Position numbers and translations under genes: made by a program
The notes under the pieces: model-generated
What the model was told of the DNA's origin: nothing
Database searches by the model: none
Seen by the model: only the letters and a program-made list of their open reading frames with translations
Source: Myxococcales bacterium
GTDB lineage: Bacteria; Myxococcota_A; Polyangia; Polyangiales; Houyiibacteriaceae
Assembly: GCA_029863605.1 (NCBI GenBank)
Contig: JAOTVB010000007.1
Location: forward strand, 62,001-126,000
Direction: 5' to 3'
DNA: 64,000 nt
Part shown: piece by piece, positions 33,107-41,379 of the stretch
How positions within the stretch are numbered: position 1 is the first letter of the stretch
Layout of the letters: each line of letters opens with the position of its first letter

Positions 33107-34498
33107 ATGCCGAGACGCAATAGCAAGACCACCAACCTTCGTGCCCAGCTCGCCAAGGCACTCAAAACCGACCGCCTCGACCAAGCGCTCTCGCTCTACG
33201 AGCGGATCGAAAAAAAGGAGCCGGACGAGCCACGTTGGTCGCACCGCAAGGGCGACCTTTTGCAACGCATGGACCGTAAGGCTGACGCAGCGCTCGCTTA
33301 CGAGCGCGCAGTGGACGGCTATGCGGCCAAGGGCTTTGTCGCCCGTGCCGCCGCGATGGCGAAAGTGATCCTAGCGATCGACCCTAGCAAGGGCGAAGTG
33401 CTCGACCGGGTAGATCCAGAAGCGGCACGACGGCTCCATCGGCAGAACAGGAGCGTCATCGTCACGGCGGATGCGCCGCCCTCCCCGGACTCGAACGGGC
33501 CGACGACGGAGACGCACAGTTTAATCACAGATGCACTGCCTTTGATCACCGACCAGACTGCACCCCCTGGCGAAACTCGCTTCACGAAGCCCGAAAAGAC
33601 TGCAGACGTAAAACTCGACCTCACCGATATCGAGCTAGTCGAAAGGCCAGTAGCGCGGGAATCTCTGATGAGCCTGCGTCCGAGTGCCGCGACACTCGCC
33701 CAGCTTCCCGCGATGCCGCTGTTCGCCGAAGTTCCGCGGAACATTCTGGAAGCCTTGGTCAGGGAATCCACGCTGGTCGACGTGGAAGACGGACAGCGCC
33801 TGGTCACCGCGGGCACCACCGCGGATGCCTTGTACGTGCTCGTCGAAGGTAATGCAATCGGACAGCGGGGGACCGATCTTCAGAGCTTGCTTCTCGGAGA
33901 AGGAGACGTTGCCGGGGTTTCGTGCTTGCTCTCCAACGTGAACTATGGAGAGGACGTCATCGCGTGCGGTCGAGTTCGCGCGCTTCGAATCAGCAAGCTG
34001 CTTCTCGACCGGCTAGTCGAGCAACATCCTCCGTTGGACGACGTGATCCTCGAGATCCTGAGCCGTCGCCTCGTGGCAACTCTCTTACGCACGAATCGGA
34101 TTTTCACGGCATTCGACGAGCGCACTCGAAAGAACATCGCTGGCCTGTTTGAAGTGCGTCGGGCGCTTGCCGGTACCAAGATTCTCGAGGGCGGCAAGCG
34201 CGCGGACGCGATGTACCTGCCGCTTCATGGTCGCATCGTAGCCAAAAAGCCCGACGGGACGCGCATCGGTGACATGGAGCTTGGACATGCACTCGGCCAG
34301 GAGTCGATACTGACCCGTCAACCGTCGCCGATCACCGTCGAAGCCAAGAGCGATGTGCTCGTGCTGCGCATGTCAGCAGCCCGATTTGCCGAACTTCTAC
34401 TCAGGCGCCCCGACGTCGTCCAGCACATCCAAATACTGAAACGTCGTCATTCCAGGCAAACCTATTCGCTGAGGACAGATCAGACCGACCGTCACTGA
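33107..34498 (+). CDS. TPR plus tandem cyclic-nucleotide-binding-domain protein
   Basis: The 463-residue soluble protein starts with TPR-like helices (about 10-100: DQALSLYERIEKKEPDEPRW, AALAYERAVDGYAAKGFVAR). A polar linker and two cyclic-nucleotide-binding folds follow: LPLFAEVPRNILEALV-like start at about 195, ALYVLVEGNAIGQRG, GEGDVAGVSCLL, then a second copy near 340-450. The phosphate-binding Arg of cAMP sites is not obvious in either copy, so ligand binding is doubtful. TTG 33077 is an alternative start. Such proteins are frequent in myxobacteria; role unknown. Confidence 0.75.
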   Translation: MPRRNSKTTNLRAQLAKALKTDRLDQALSLYERIEKKEPDEPRWSHRKGDLLQRMDRKADAALAYERAVDGYAAKGFVARAAAMAKVILAIDPSKGEVLDRVDPEAARRLHRQNRSVIVTADAPPSPDSNGPTTETHSLITDALPLITDQTAPPGETRFTKPEKTADVKLDLTDIELVERPVARESLMSLRPSAATLAQLPAMPLFAEVPRNILEALVRESTLVDVEDGQRLVTAGTTADALYVLVEGNAIGQRGTDLQSLLLGEGDVAGVSCLLSNVNYGEDVIACGRVRALRISKLLLDRLVEQHPPLDDVILEILSRRLVATLLRTNRIFTAFDERTRKNIAGLFEVRRALAGTKILEGGKRADAMYLPLHGRIVAKKPDGTRIGDMELGHALGQESILTRQPSPITVEAKSDVLVLRMSAARFAELLLRRPDVVQHIQILKRRHSRQTYSLRTDQTDRH

Positions 34499-34616
34499 AG
34501 ACGGCAAGCACTTTGCGTCCGTTCGACTACGCTTTGGCATGGCGCTTGCTGCACTTAGTGGTGGAGTAGCGATCCACTGTGCCAGACTGTGCCCGCGCTC
34601 CGAAAGGATGTCATCA

Positions 34617-36335
34617 ATGTCCGGAATTCGCTTTTCGCTTTACGCCATCGGGCTCGGATCTGCGCTGATTTGCGCCATCGCCCTCCACCCACAATCCGTC
34701 AGCGCCTGTGGCGGGCTTTTCTGCTCCGCCGCGGCGCCGGTCAACCAAGCGGCCGAGCGGATCATCTTTTCGAAGAACGAAGATGGGACGGTCACGGCCG
34801 TCGTTCAGATCCAATACTCCGGCCCGTCGGAGGAGTTTGCCTGGGTCCTCCCGGTGCCAGGGATCCCAGACGTCAATGTATCCTCGGACTTGGCGTTCAC
34901 CCGCCTTCAGCAGGCGAGCAATCCACAGTACATCCTGACCACCGAGGTTGAAGGCGATTGCCGTCAAGATCAGCTCGACGGCGCATCCTCCGGTCCGCCG
35001 GGTTCGACTTCCAACGACGGCGGCGGGGGCGCAGGAGGCTCTGGGGGTGTCAACGTGCTCGCCTCGGGAACCGTCGGCCCCTATGACTACGTCGTGATCC
35101 AGCCAGAGGCCTCCTTTGAAGAGGTCGGTGACGTCGCTGTCGAGTGGCTGACCAACGAGGGCTACGACGTGGTGCCTCCAGGCGGCGATCCAAGCGACAT
35201 CTCACTCCTGCTTGGCGAGTATCTTCAAGACGCCATGAATCTACTCGCATTCCGCCTCACCAAAGGCAACGACACTGGGACCATCCGCCCGATTTGGATC
35301 ACCTATGCCTCGTCGCAGCCCATGATCCCGATTCGACCCACCGCGGTGGCCGCCAACGACGACATGGGCGTGATGGTCTGGGTGCTCGGCGAAAGTAGAG
35401 CCGTGCCGGTCAACTACAGATCGCTCGAGCTCAACGAGGCACTCATCGACTGGACGACCGGAGGCAGCAACTACAATCAAGTCGTCGTCGCTGCGGCAAA
35501 TGAGGCCGGCGGCCAGGGATTCGTGACCGAGCGCGCCGGGGAGAGCGCTGACTACGACAATGTGGTTCTTTCAGAGTTCGAGCGACAGGCGTGGGACTCG
35601 TTTCGCGCAAGCGGCGGAGGGCTGTCGTCCGAGGAGCTCCTGATTGGGAGCGCGCAAACGCTCGCCGGGTGGGATGGATATCGAAGCCTAGTCGAGCGTT
35701 TTCTTCCCGAATCGGTCGATGTCGACGACTTCCTCGGATGCCCTTCATGTGGCCATGCCTTGGAGCCGATCGACAACCAGGCGTTCATCGATGCCCTCGG
35801 CCTCGAAGTGGTCGATCCCATGATCGAGACCCAAGCGCTCATGACCTCCCGACCTTACGTCACTCGCATGTACACGACTTTGTCAGCCCCCGAAATGGAC
35901 CTCGATCCCCTCTTCGACTTCAACCCCGACCTCGAAGATGCACCGAACCTCCACAACGCGCGCCAGGTCATCGAATGCAACCCCACGATTTATCCGTGGG
36001 AGGCTCCATCACGCATCGAGCTCGAAGACGGCCGGGTCGTCCGTTTGTTGCCCAACAGCCCTTGGCCCTTCGTGCCAGGTGACGCGGACGCTCCCCCTGC
36101 AAACGCGATCGTGGCCCAACTGACGACGAGCGGTCCTGGCGAGATCGTGACCGACAACCGGGACGCGATCGGGCAGGCCTTAGACGAACACAACGCCACG
36201 GTCCCTACCCCCAACGGATGGGCGGTTGGGGGTGGCGGCGGATGCACACTTGCCGAAGGCCGTCCGGATGCCGTGTGGTGGATCGGGTTGGCTCTCCTCG
36301 GGTTGCTGATCAAGCGCCGTCAGAGCTTGCGATAG
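34617..36335 (+). CDS. DUF2330 secreted protein with MYXO-CTERM-like tail
   Basis: The product has a signal peptide (about 1-30), then CGGLFCSAAAPVNQAAERII and FAWVLPVPGIPDV, the DUF2330 hallmark, plus a Gly-rich insert (about 120-140). Near the C-terminus a Gly-rich segment with one Cys (GGGGGCTLAEG) is followed by a hydrophobic helix (WWIGLALLGLLI) and KRRQSLR, the order of MYXO-CTERM sorting signals. It is probably surface anchored. AAAGGA favours ATG 34617 over 34608. The gene overlaps the convergent cheR by 16 bases. Function unknown. Confidence 0.8.
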   Translation: MSGIRFSLYAIGLGSALICAIALHPQSVSACGGLFCSAAAPVNQAAERIIFSKNEDGTVTAVVQIQYSGPSEEFAWVLPVPGIPDVNVSSDLAFTRLQQASNPQYILTTEVEGDCRQDQLDGASSGPPGSTSNDGGGGAGGSGGVNVLASGTVGPYDYVVIQPEASFEEVGDVAVEWLTNEGYDVVPPGGDPSDISLLLGEYLQDAMNLLAFRLTKGNDTGTIRPIWITYASSQPMIPIRPTAVAANDDMGVMVWVLGESRAVPVNYRSLELNEALIDWTTGGSNYNQVVVAAANEAGGQGFVTERAGESADYDNVVLSEFERQAWDSFRASGGGLSSEELLIGSAQTLAGWDGYRSLVERFLPESVDVDDFLGCPSCGHALEPIDNQAFIDALGLEVVDPMIETQALMTSRPYVTRMYTTLSAPEMDLDPLFDFNPDLEDAPNLHNARQVIECNPTIYPWEAPSRIELEDGRVVRLLPNSPWPFVPGDADAPPANAIVAQLTTSGPGEIVTDNRDAIGQALDEHNATVPTPNGWAVGGGGGCTLAEGRPDAVWWIGLALLGLLIKRRQSLR

Positions 36336-37108
36336 ACACGGAGCCCTGGCTTCGCTTCGACGAGGCCAGGGACATCTTCCGGCCACGATTCGTGCTTGCC
36401 TAACGCGATGAACCCGTTTGGGATTATTCGCGTGAGCAGGCGCTCCGCGATCTGGTGCTGCAATCGCGCATCGAAATACGTGAACGTGAGATAGCGGCAA
36501 AGGATGAGATGAAACGGCCCAGTGGGCATGTCTCGTCGAATGTCCTGCCGGAGGAGCTCGACATCGGCCCGAAGCTCGTCACGAAGCACGAACTCGTCAC
36601 CCTTTTGCTCAAAGGCCGACATCCGCCAGCGGGCCGGGAGCTCCTTGAGACAGCCAGCCGAATAACGCGCCTCGCGCGCTCTCACGAGCTGATGCTCGTC
36701 CGAATCGGTGGCTACGATCCGCAGCGAGATGCTCTGTTGACGAGCGGCAATCGCAAGCGTGTAGGCCTCTTCACCTGCGGCACAGCCTGCGCTCCAGATC
36801 CGTACCGGCTTCGGAGCGGTCCGCTTGTGGAGCTCCGGCAGCGCCACCTCGCACAGATAGGTAAAGGCGTCGCGCTCGCGAAAGAAGCGTGAGATCGTAA
36901 TGCGCGTCAGGTCGTCCAGAACGGCCCATTCGGCGGGGTCTGCCTCCAAACGGGCCCGGTAGGCGTCCACGCCGTCCAAGCCGAGGGCTCGTATGCGACG
37001 GTCTACTCGCTTGCAGACCTGACGCCGGACCTTCCGATAACCAGGCCACCGGAGCTGAAGACGTGGCAATGCCCACTGCAAAAAGGAGATGCAATCAGGA
37101 TCCTTCAC
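36320..37108 (-). CDS. CheR-type methyltransferase
   Basis: The protein has an N-terminal helical CheR domain (about 1-75, with ITISRFFRERDAF) and a SAM-binding domain (VRIWSAGCAAGEEAYTLA, ATDSDEHQLVRARE). ILCRYLTFTYFD stands in place of the usual ILCRNVLIYF. CheR enzymes methylate receptor glutamates, but no receptor or other chemotaxis gene is near. The RN-to-RY change hints at a divergent, perhaps non-chemotactic, member. Confidence 0.85.
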   Translation of the reverse strand: MKDPDCISFLQWALPRLQLRWPGYRKVRRQVCKRVDRRIRALGLDGVDAYRARLEADPAEWAVLDDLTRITISRFFRERDAFTYLCEVALPELHKRTAPKPVRIWSAGCAAGEEAYTLAIAARQQSISLRIVATDSDEHQLVRAREARYSAGCLKELPARWRMSAFEQKGDEFVLRDELRADVELLRQDIRRDMPTGPFHLILCRYLTFTYFDARLQHQIAERLLTRIIPNGFIALGKHESWPEDVPGLVEAKPGLRVYRKL

Positions 37109-37158
37109 AGCAGTGACCTACCATCCCTTCTCACTTCCTAGTCAGTCGCCAAGGCAAC

Positions 37159-37545
37159 TCACCTGCTGTGAATGGAATACGTGCCGAGCGCCTTGGCGAC
37201 GAGTCGGTCTGACTCGCGGATCTCCGACTCGAGCACCGCAACGCGTGAGCCTTTGCGGACGACGCGAGTGTCACACACCAATTCCCCTTCCCCTGCGCTC
37301 GAAAGGTAGACAATCTTGATTTCGATCGTCGCGCAGCTATCGCCCTCGTCGAGGAGCGGATAGAGCGCGCCACCCATTCCCGTATCTGCGAGTGCATAGG
37401 CCACGGCGCCGTGCACCACGCCATGCGGATTGAGGAGCTCGGCGCGGATGGGAACGCAACATCGGCTGCTGCCAGGCTCGGTCGGCTCGAAGGTCAAACC
37501 GATGAGGTCGGCAAACGGATGAGGATTCGACCCTGGAGCGCTCAT
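37159..37545 (-). CDS. PaaI-like hotdog thioesterase
   Basis: The 128-residue protein matches the PaaI/YigI hotdog pattern: LNPHGVVHGAVAYALADTGM carries the conserved HG motif with a downstream Asp, and TIEIKIVYLSSAGEGEL forms the central strand. It likely hydrolyses acyl-CoA thioesters in the cytoplasm. It stands alone between cheR and the EXPERA gene. Substrate unknown. Confidence 0.88.
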   Translation of the reverse strand: MSAPGSNPHPFADLIGLTFEPTEPGSSRCCVPIRAELLNPHGVVHGAVAYALADTGMGGALYPLLDEGDSCATIEIKIVYLSSAGEGELVCDTRVVRKGSRVAVLESEIRESDRLVAKALGTYSIHSR

Positions 37546-37591
37546 GAGCCTTCACTAACACGAGTATCGCCTGCGGCCAGCACCCTATCCT

Positions 37592-38104
37592 TCAATCCTG
37601 GTTACCGAACGGCTCGGGTCGCAGCATCCTCCAGATGAGAAGGAGGGGCACGATGGTGTAAGGGATGTTCACGACGAATACCCCGAGAAGATCGGCGTTT
37701 GCGCGGTTCGTCTCGTCGAGAAACTCGTAGCCAAAATAAACGACCGTCGAATACACGATCGCAGCGCCGTACAATAGAGCCGGGACCCGCACCCAGTTTC
37801 GCCCCCGAACGAACGCGTAGATCAACACGAGATAGAATGGCCCAAACAGGTACGCGTCGATCGCGCACATGACCCGAAGCCATAGTGGCGTGTCGAGAAA
37901 GATTGGGTCGATGGATCGCGCGTACCAATACCAAGAGCGCCCAAAGACATCGGTCGTAGCCGACAGGTCCACGTTGAACACGATAAATTGCTCGTATACC
38001 AGCGACGAGACCGCAAAAAGGCAGAACCAGAACACCAAAAACGCGTCGAACGGCCGATGACGAAGCGGCATGGAGAGCAAGTCTGATTCTTTTCGGCGGG
38101 TCAC
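37592..38104 (-). CDS. EXPERA-domain (TMEM97/emopamil-binding-like) membrane protein
   Basis: The 170-residue protein has four hydrophobic helices. Pattern blocks are RPFDAFLVFWFCLF, LWLRVMCAIDAYLFGPFYLV, FVRGRNWVRVPALLYGAAIV and VVNIPYTIVPLLLIWRM. The EXPERA family contains sterol isomerases and TMEM97-type ligand-binding proteins, mostly eukaryotic but with bacterial members. It overlaps the upstream methyltransferase by ATGA. A sterol or lipid ligand is suggested by the family, not shown. Confidence 0.72.
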   Translation of the reverse strand: MTRRKESDLLSMPLRHRPFDAFLVFWFCLFAVSSLVYEQFIVFNVDLSATTDVFGRSWYWYARSIDPIFLDTPLWLRVMCAIDAYLFGPFYLVLIYAFVRGRNWVRVPALLYGAAIVYSTVVYFGYEFLDETNRANADLLGVFVVNIPYTIVPLLLIWRMLRPEPFGNQD

Positions 38105-38709
38105 GACGTGCGGAATGCCGCGGCTTTTCTTGCCACGAAGAAACCGAAATGGCCCTCGTCATACGATTCCTCGACGTGCAACCCCGCTCCTTCGAGTGCC
38201 TCGGTGAATCGCGCGTGATCGAATCGGTCTCGCATTGGATGGTCCAGGAAGGCACGAATCAAAGGATGCACGATGAACTTCTCGTAGATCTCGTCCGCGT
38301 AGAAACGCCCCCCTGGCTTTAGGACGCGATGGACTTCTCGAAGCGCAGCTTTCCAGTCCGGAATGTGGTGAATGACCCCGAAATCGAAGACGGCGTCATA
38401 GGTTTCATCGTCTGCTCGGATGTCGGTTGCGTCGCCGGTCCACAGGCGAACCCGATCACCGAAGCGCTTCAGACGGGCTTGCGCGCGACGAACCATGTCT
38501 GCATCGAGGTCAAACGCGTCGACCTTGTCCGCACCGAATTGCTTTAGGACGATCTCCGTGCCGACCCCGCGACCGCATCCGATTTCGAGTGCCCGGCCCC
38601 CAGCCATCACGCCGCCCATGGCGCGAAGGCGTCTGGCTTCGTAGTGGCGCTGCACCGCTGCGCGGACGGGATTGTTCATCAAGAGCTTTTCGGCCTTATT
38701 CATTAACAT
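38101..38709 (-). CDS. Class I SAM-dependent methyltransferase
   Basis: The 202-residue protein has the SAM motifs ALEIGCGRGVGTEIVL, VDAFDLDADMV and YDAVFDFGVIHHIPDW, then LKPGGRFYADEIYEKF. This is the methyltransf_11/25 type acting on small molecules or lipids. It is coupled by ATGA to the EXPERA protein, suggesting a shared lipid-like substrate, which is inference. Confidence 0.87.
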   Translation of the reverse strand: MLMNKAEKLLMNNPVRAAVQRHYEARRLRAMGGVMAGGRALEIGCGRGVGTEIVLKQFGADKVDAFDLDADMVRRAQARLKRFGDRVRLWTGDATDIRADDETYDAVFDFGVIHHIPDWKAALREVHRVLKPGGRFYADEIYEKFIVHPLIRAFLDHPMRDRFDHARFTEALEGAGLHVEESYDEGHFGFFVARKAAAFRTS

Positions 38710-38758
38710 CGCAGCTGCAGTCTTTGGGTTGGCCGTACGTGGTAGCTATGAGCGACAC

Positions 38759-39436
38759 TCAATAGCTGAGCTTTGGGAGCCAGGTTTCGCCGCGGCCCTC
38801 CGGCGTGAGGTCGAAGAAGCTCCAGATCGGCCAGAGCGAGTCGATGTGCCGAGCGTGTCCTTCGGTGGGTGCATACAAGAGCTCGGACGCCCAGAAATGG
38901 CGCACGCCCTCATCGGTCTTAACGAAGACATGGCAGACCGGCCACTGCGACCCGTCCGGCCCTTCGTTGAAGTAGTCGGCATGGTAGCTGTTTCGGTTCG
39001 ACGAGAGCAGCCGCAAGTTGTTCCAATCGCGCAAGCCCGCCCACGCCTCTGTCCGCTCGATCGGCGACTTTGCAACGACCGCAAGATTGACTCGTTGCGA
39101 AATGTGCGGGGCGTATCCATCGAGCCCGTCGAGAAACGAATTGCACAACGGACAAGGCTTCTCCATATCTGGCCCATACATGAAACTGTACAAGATCAGC
39201 GAGTTCTTACCGTCTTCGAACAGCTCGGAGAGCTTTACCTGGCGGACTTCGCCGTTCACGAGCTCGTCGAACACGTAGTCCTCTGCTGAACCACCGAAGG
39301 GGAGCTTTCTTCGAAGTGCAGCCACCGCTTCGAGCTTGTCTCGAAGCTCCGCCTCGGCTTGCAGTAGCTCGTTTCGGGCGGCCCGGTAGTCGCTCGATTC
39401 GTCAGGAAAACGGATGTCATGTGTGGCTCGAGTCAT
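38759..39436 (-). CDS. DUF899 family protein
   Basis: The product matches DUF899, a thioredoxin-like family: KLSELFEDGKNSLILYSFMY, PCPLCNSFLDGLDGYAPHI, LVVAKSPIERTEAW-like middle, and PEGRGETWLPKLSY at the end. I chose ATG 39434-39436, which has AAAGGA upstream and clears the rtcB stop; an ATG at 39460 and a longer open frame exist. The enzymatic role is unknown; the CPLC motif could be redox active. Confidence 0.85.
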   Translation of the reverse strand: MTRATHDIRFPDESSDYRAARNELLQAEAELRDKLEAVAALRRKLPFGGSAEDYVFDELVNGEVRQVKLSELFEDGKNSLILYSFMYGPDMEKPCPLCNSFLDGLDGYAPHISQRVNLAVVAKSPIERTEAWAGLRDWNNLRLLSSNRNSYHADYFNEGPDGSQWPVCHVFVKTDEGVRHFWASELLYAPTEGHARHIDSLWPIWSFFDLTPEGRGETWLPKLSY

Positions 39437-39464
39437 TGCGTCGTCCTTTCTCTCGTTCATGCAT

Positions 39465-40895
39465 CTAGCCCTTGATGCATACCCTAGGCTCGAGGCGCGC
39501 CACTTTGCGGGCGAGCCCAGCTCGATCGGCTGAGTCGACCACGGCCCTAACGTCTTTGTAGGCGCCCGGTGCTTCCTCGGCGACTCCGCGCATGCTGACC
39601 GATCGAACGATGATGCCGCGGTGCGCAAGATTTTTGATCAGCTTGCTGCCGCGCCATTGTTTCTTTGCACGGTGACGGCTCATTCGCCGCCCAGCCCCAT
39701 GGCAGGCCGACCCGAAAGAACGAGCCATCCCCTCTTCTGTCCCGACGAGCACCCACGATTCGGTCCCCATGCTGCCCCCGATCAACACGGGTTGGCCGAC
39801 TTCGCGAAGCTGCTCGGGTAGCTCTGCGTGCCCCGGCCCGAACGCGCGGGTGGCTCCCTTTCGGTGGACGAAGAGCCGCCTCGGTGCTCCATCGACGATG
39901 TGCTCTTCTTCTTTGCAGGTGTTGTGGGAGACATCGTAGAGGAGCGGAAGCTCGGCGTTTGGCAACACGTCGCTGAACACCTCGCGAGTCAGATGCGTGA
40001 TGATCTGGCGGTTTGCGAGTGCGCAGTTGACCCCGGCGCGCATGGCACCGAGATATTGACGGCCAACCTCGGAACGCAGCGGGGCACAAGCAAGCTCGCG
40101 ATCGGGAAGGTCGATGCCGTGCTCGGTCGCGGCGATGGCCATCTCGCGAAGATACTCGGTGCCGATTTGATGGCCGAGCCCTCTCGAGCCGCAATGAATG
40201 CTGACGACCGCATCACCCTCGGCGAGGCATAGTTCGGCGGCAACGTCAGGAGCGAAGATCTCCGCCACGCGCTGCACTTCGAGATAGTGGTTTCCCGAGC
40301 CGAGGGTGCCCATCTCATTCCGCTGCCGGTGGCGCGCCTTTTGAGAGACGTGCTCGGGCTCGGCTCCCTGCATCGAACCGTGTTCCTCGATTCGCTCGAG
40401 GTCTTCTCGTGAGCCCCAGCCACGGTCGACGGCCCAGCGGGCGCCGCCACGCAGCATTGCCGTCATCTCGTCATCATCGAGGTGGATGCGGCCGGTGCTT
40501 CCGACGCCGGCCGGAACGTGCGCAAAGAGCGCATCGGCGAGCTGTTCTTTCACCGGCTCGATCTCCTCGGCCCGCAATCCGGTCAGCAAACAGCGGACCC
40601 CGCACGAGATATCGAAACCGACCCCTCCGGCGGATACCACACCACCTTGATCTGCATCGAAGGCGGCCACACCGCCGATCGGAAAGCCATAACCCCAATG
40701 CCCATCGGGCATGACATAGCTTGCCTTCACGATCCCTGGAAGCGCTGCAACGTTGGTTGCCTGCTCGCGCACCTTGTCGTCCATGCCCTCGAGCAGCGCC
40801 CGGTCGGCGTAGAAGATCACCGGAGCGCGCATCTTGCCTGTGGCGGGGAGCTGCCACTGGTCTTCAGAAATCTGCTGAAGCGGAGCGATGTCCAT
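39465..40895 (-). CDS. rtcB: RtcB RNA-splicing ligase
   Basis: RtcB joins RNA ends bearing 2',3'-cyclic or 3'-phosphate with 5'-OH, using GTP and Mn2+. Conserved blocks are intact: MPDGHWGYGFPIGGVAAFD, GGVVSAGGVGFDISCGVRCL with the Cys metal ligand, GTLGSGNHYLEVQ, HCGSRGLGHQIG and CHGAGRRMSR with the guanylylated His. Length 476 is normal. It follows the archease gene by 21 bases, the known activating partner. No RtcR regulator is visible here. Confidence 0.96.
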   Translation of the reverse strand: MDIAPLQQISEDQWQLPATGKMRAPVIFYADRALLEGMDDKVREQATNVAALPGIVKASYVMPDGHWGYGFPIGGVAAFDADQGGVVSAGGVGFDISCGVRCLLTGLRAEEIEPVKEQLADALFAHVPAGVGSTGRIHLDDDEMTAMLRGGARWAVDRGWGSREDLERIEEHGSMQGAEPEHVSQKARHRQRNEMGTLGSGNHYLEVQRVAEIFAPDVAAELCLAEGDAVVSIHCGSRGLGHQIGTEYLREMAIAATEHGIDLPDRELACAPLRSEVGRQYLGAMRAGVNCALANRQIITHLTREVFSDVLPNAELPLLYDVSHNTCKEEEHIVDGAPRRLFVHRKGATRAFGPGHAELPEQLREVGQPVLIGGSMGTESWVLVGTEEGMARSFGSACHGAGRRMSRHRAKKQWRGSKLIKNLAHRGIIVRSVSMRGVAEEAPGAYKDVRAVVDSADRAGLARKVARLEPRVCIKG

Positions 40896-40916
40896 CGTGA
40901 CTCCTAGCGGTCTCGC

Positions 40917-41333
40917 TCACACGTCGACCACGCATTGCGCGACCCACTGCCCTTCGTCATTACGGCTGACCCGGAGCTCGGTGAACGTTGCACCTTTGGG
41001 TTCTACCACGGGCTCGTGGCGCTGCCGATCGACGGATTCACCCTCCGCTTCTGCGGACAGCCGGAGCCCGTCGATTTTGACGCGGAAGCGGCCAAACAAC
41101 ATCGATCGCGTCGTCATCTCGTAGATGAGCGCATTGAGCCAGTCGACGAAAAGCACGTCCAAGCTCGGCGCCTCGCAGTTGATGGCAACCTGCTCGTTGG
41201 CGCGCACCAAGCTCGGGTCGGTGATCACTGCCGTCAGCCCAAGCGCTGCCTGCTCGAACGCGACCTCCGGCGAGTCCCCCTGACCACGCACTCCGATGTC
41301 CGCCTCGTGAGGGAAGTGTTCCCAGCTAGGCAT
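40917..41333 (-). CDS. Archease, RtcB-activating protein
   Basis: The 138-residue protein has the archease pattern: [16 protein letters not shown] at the start, [14 protein letters not shown], then [20 protein letters not shown] and a terminal Asp (VVDV). Archease helps RtcB guanylylation and turnover. The two genes are arranged as one operon, archease first. Confidence 0.93.
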   Translation of the reverse strand: MPSWEHFPHEADIGVRGQGDSPEVAFEQAALGLTAVITDPSLVRANEQVAINCEAPSLDVLFVDWLNALIYEMTTRSMLFGRFRVKIDGLRLSAEAEGESVDRQRHEPVVEPKGATFTELRVSRNDEGQWVAQCVVDV

Positions 41334-41379
41334 GGGTGAACCTTACCTCAGTGCTGCTACGATTACCTCGGTAGCGAGC

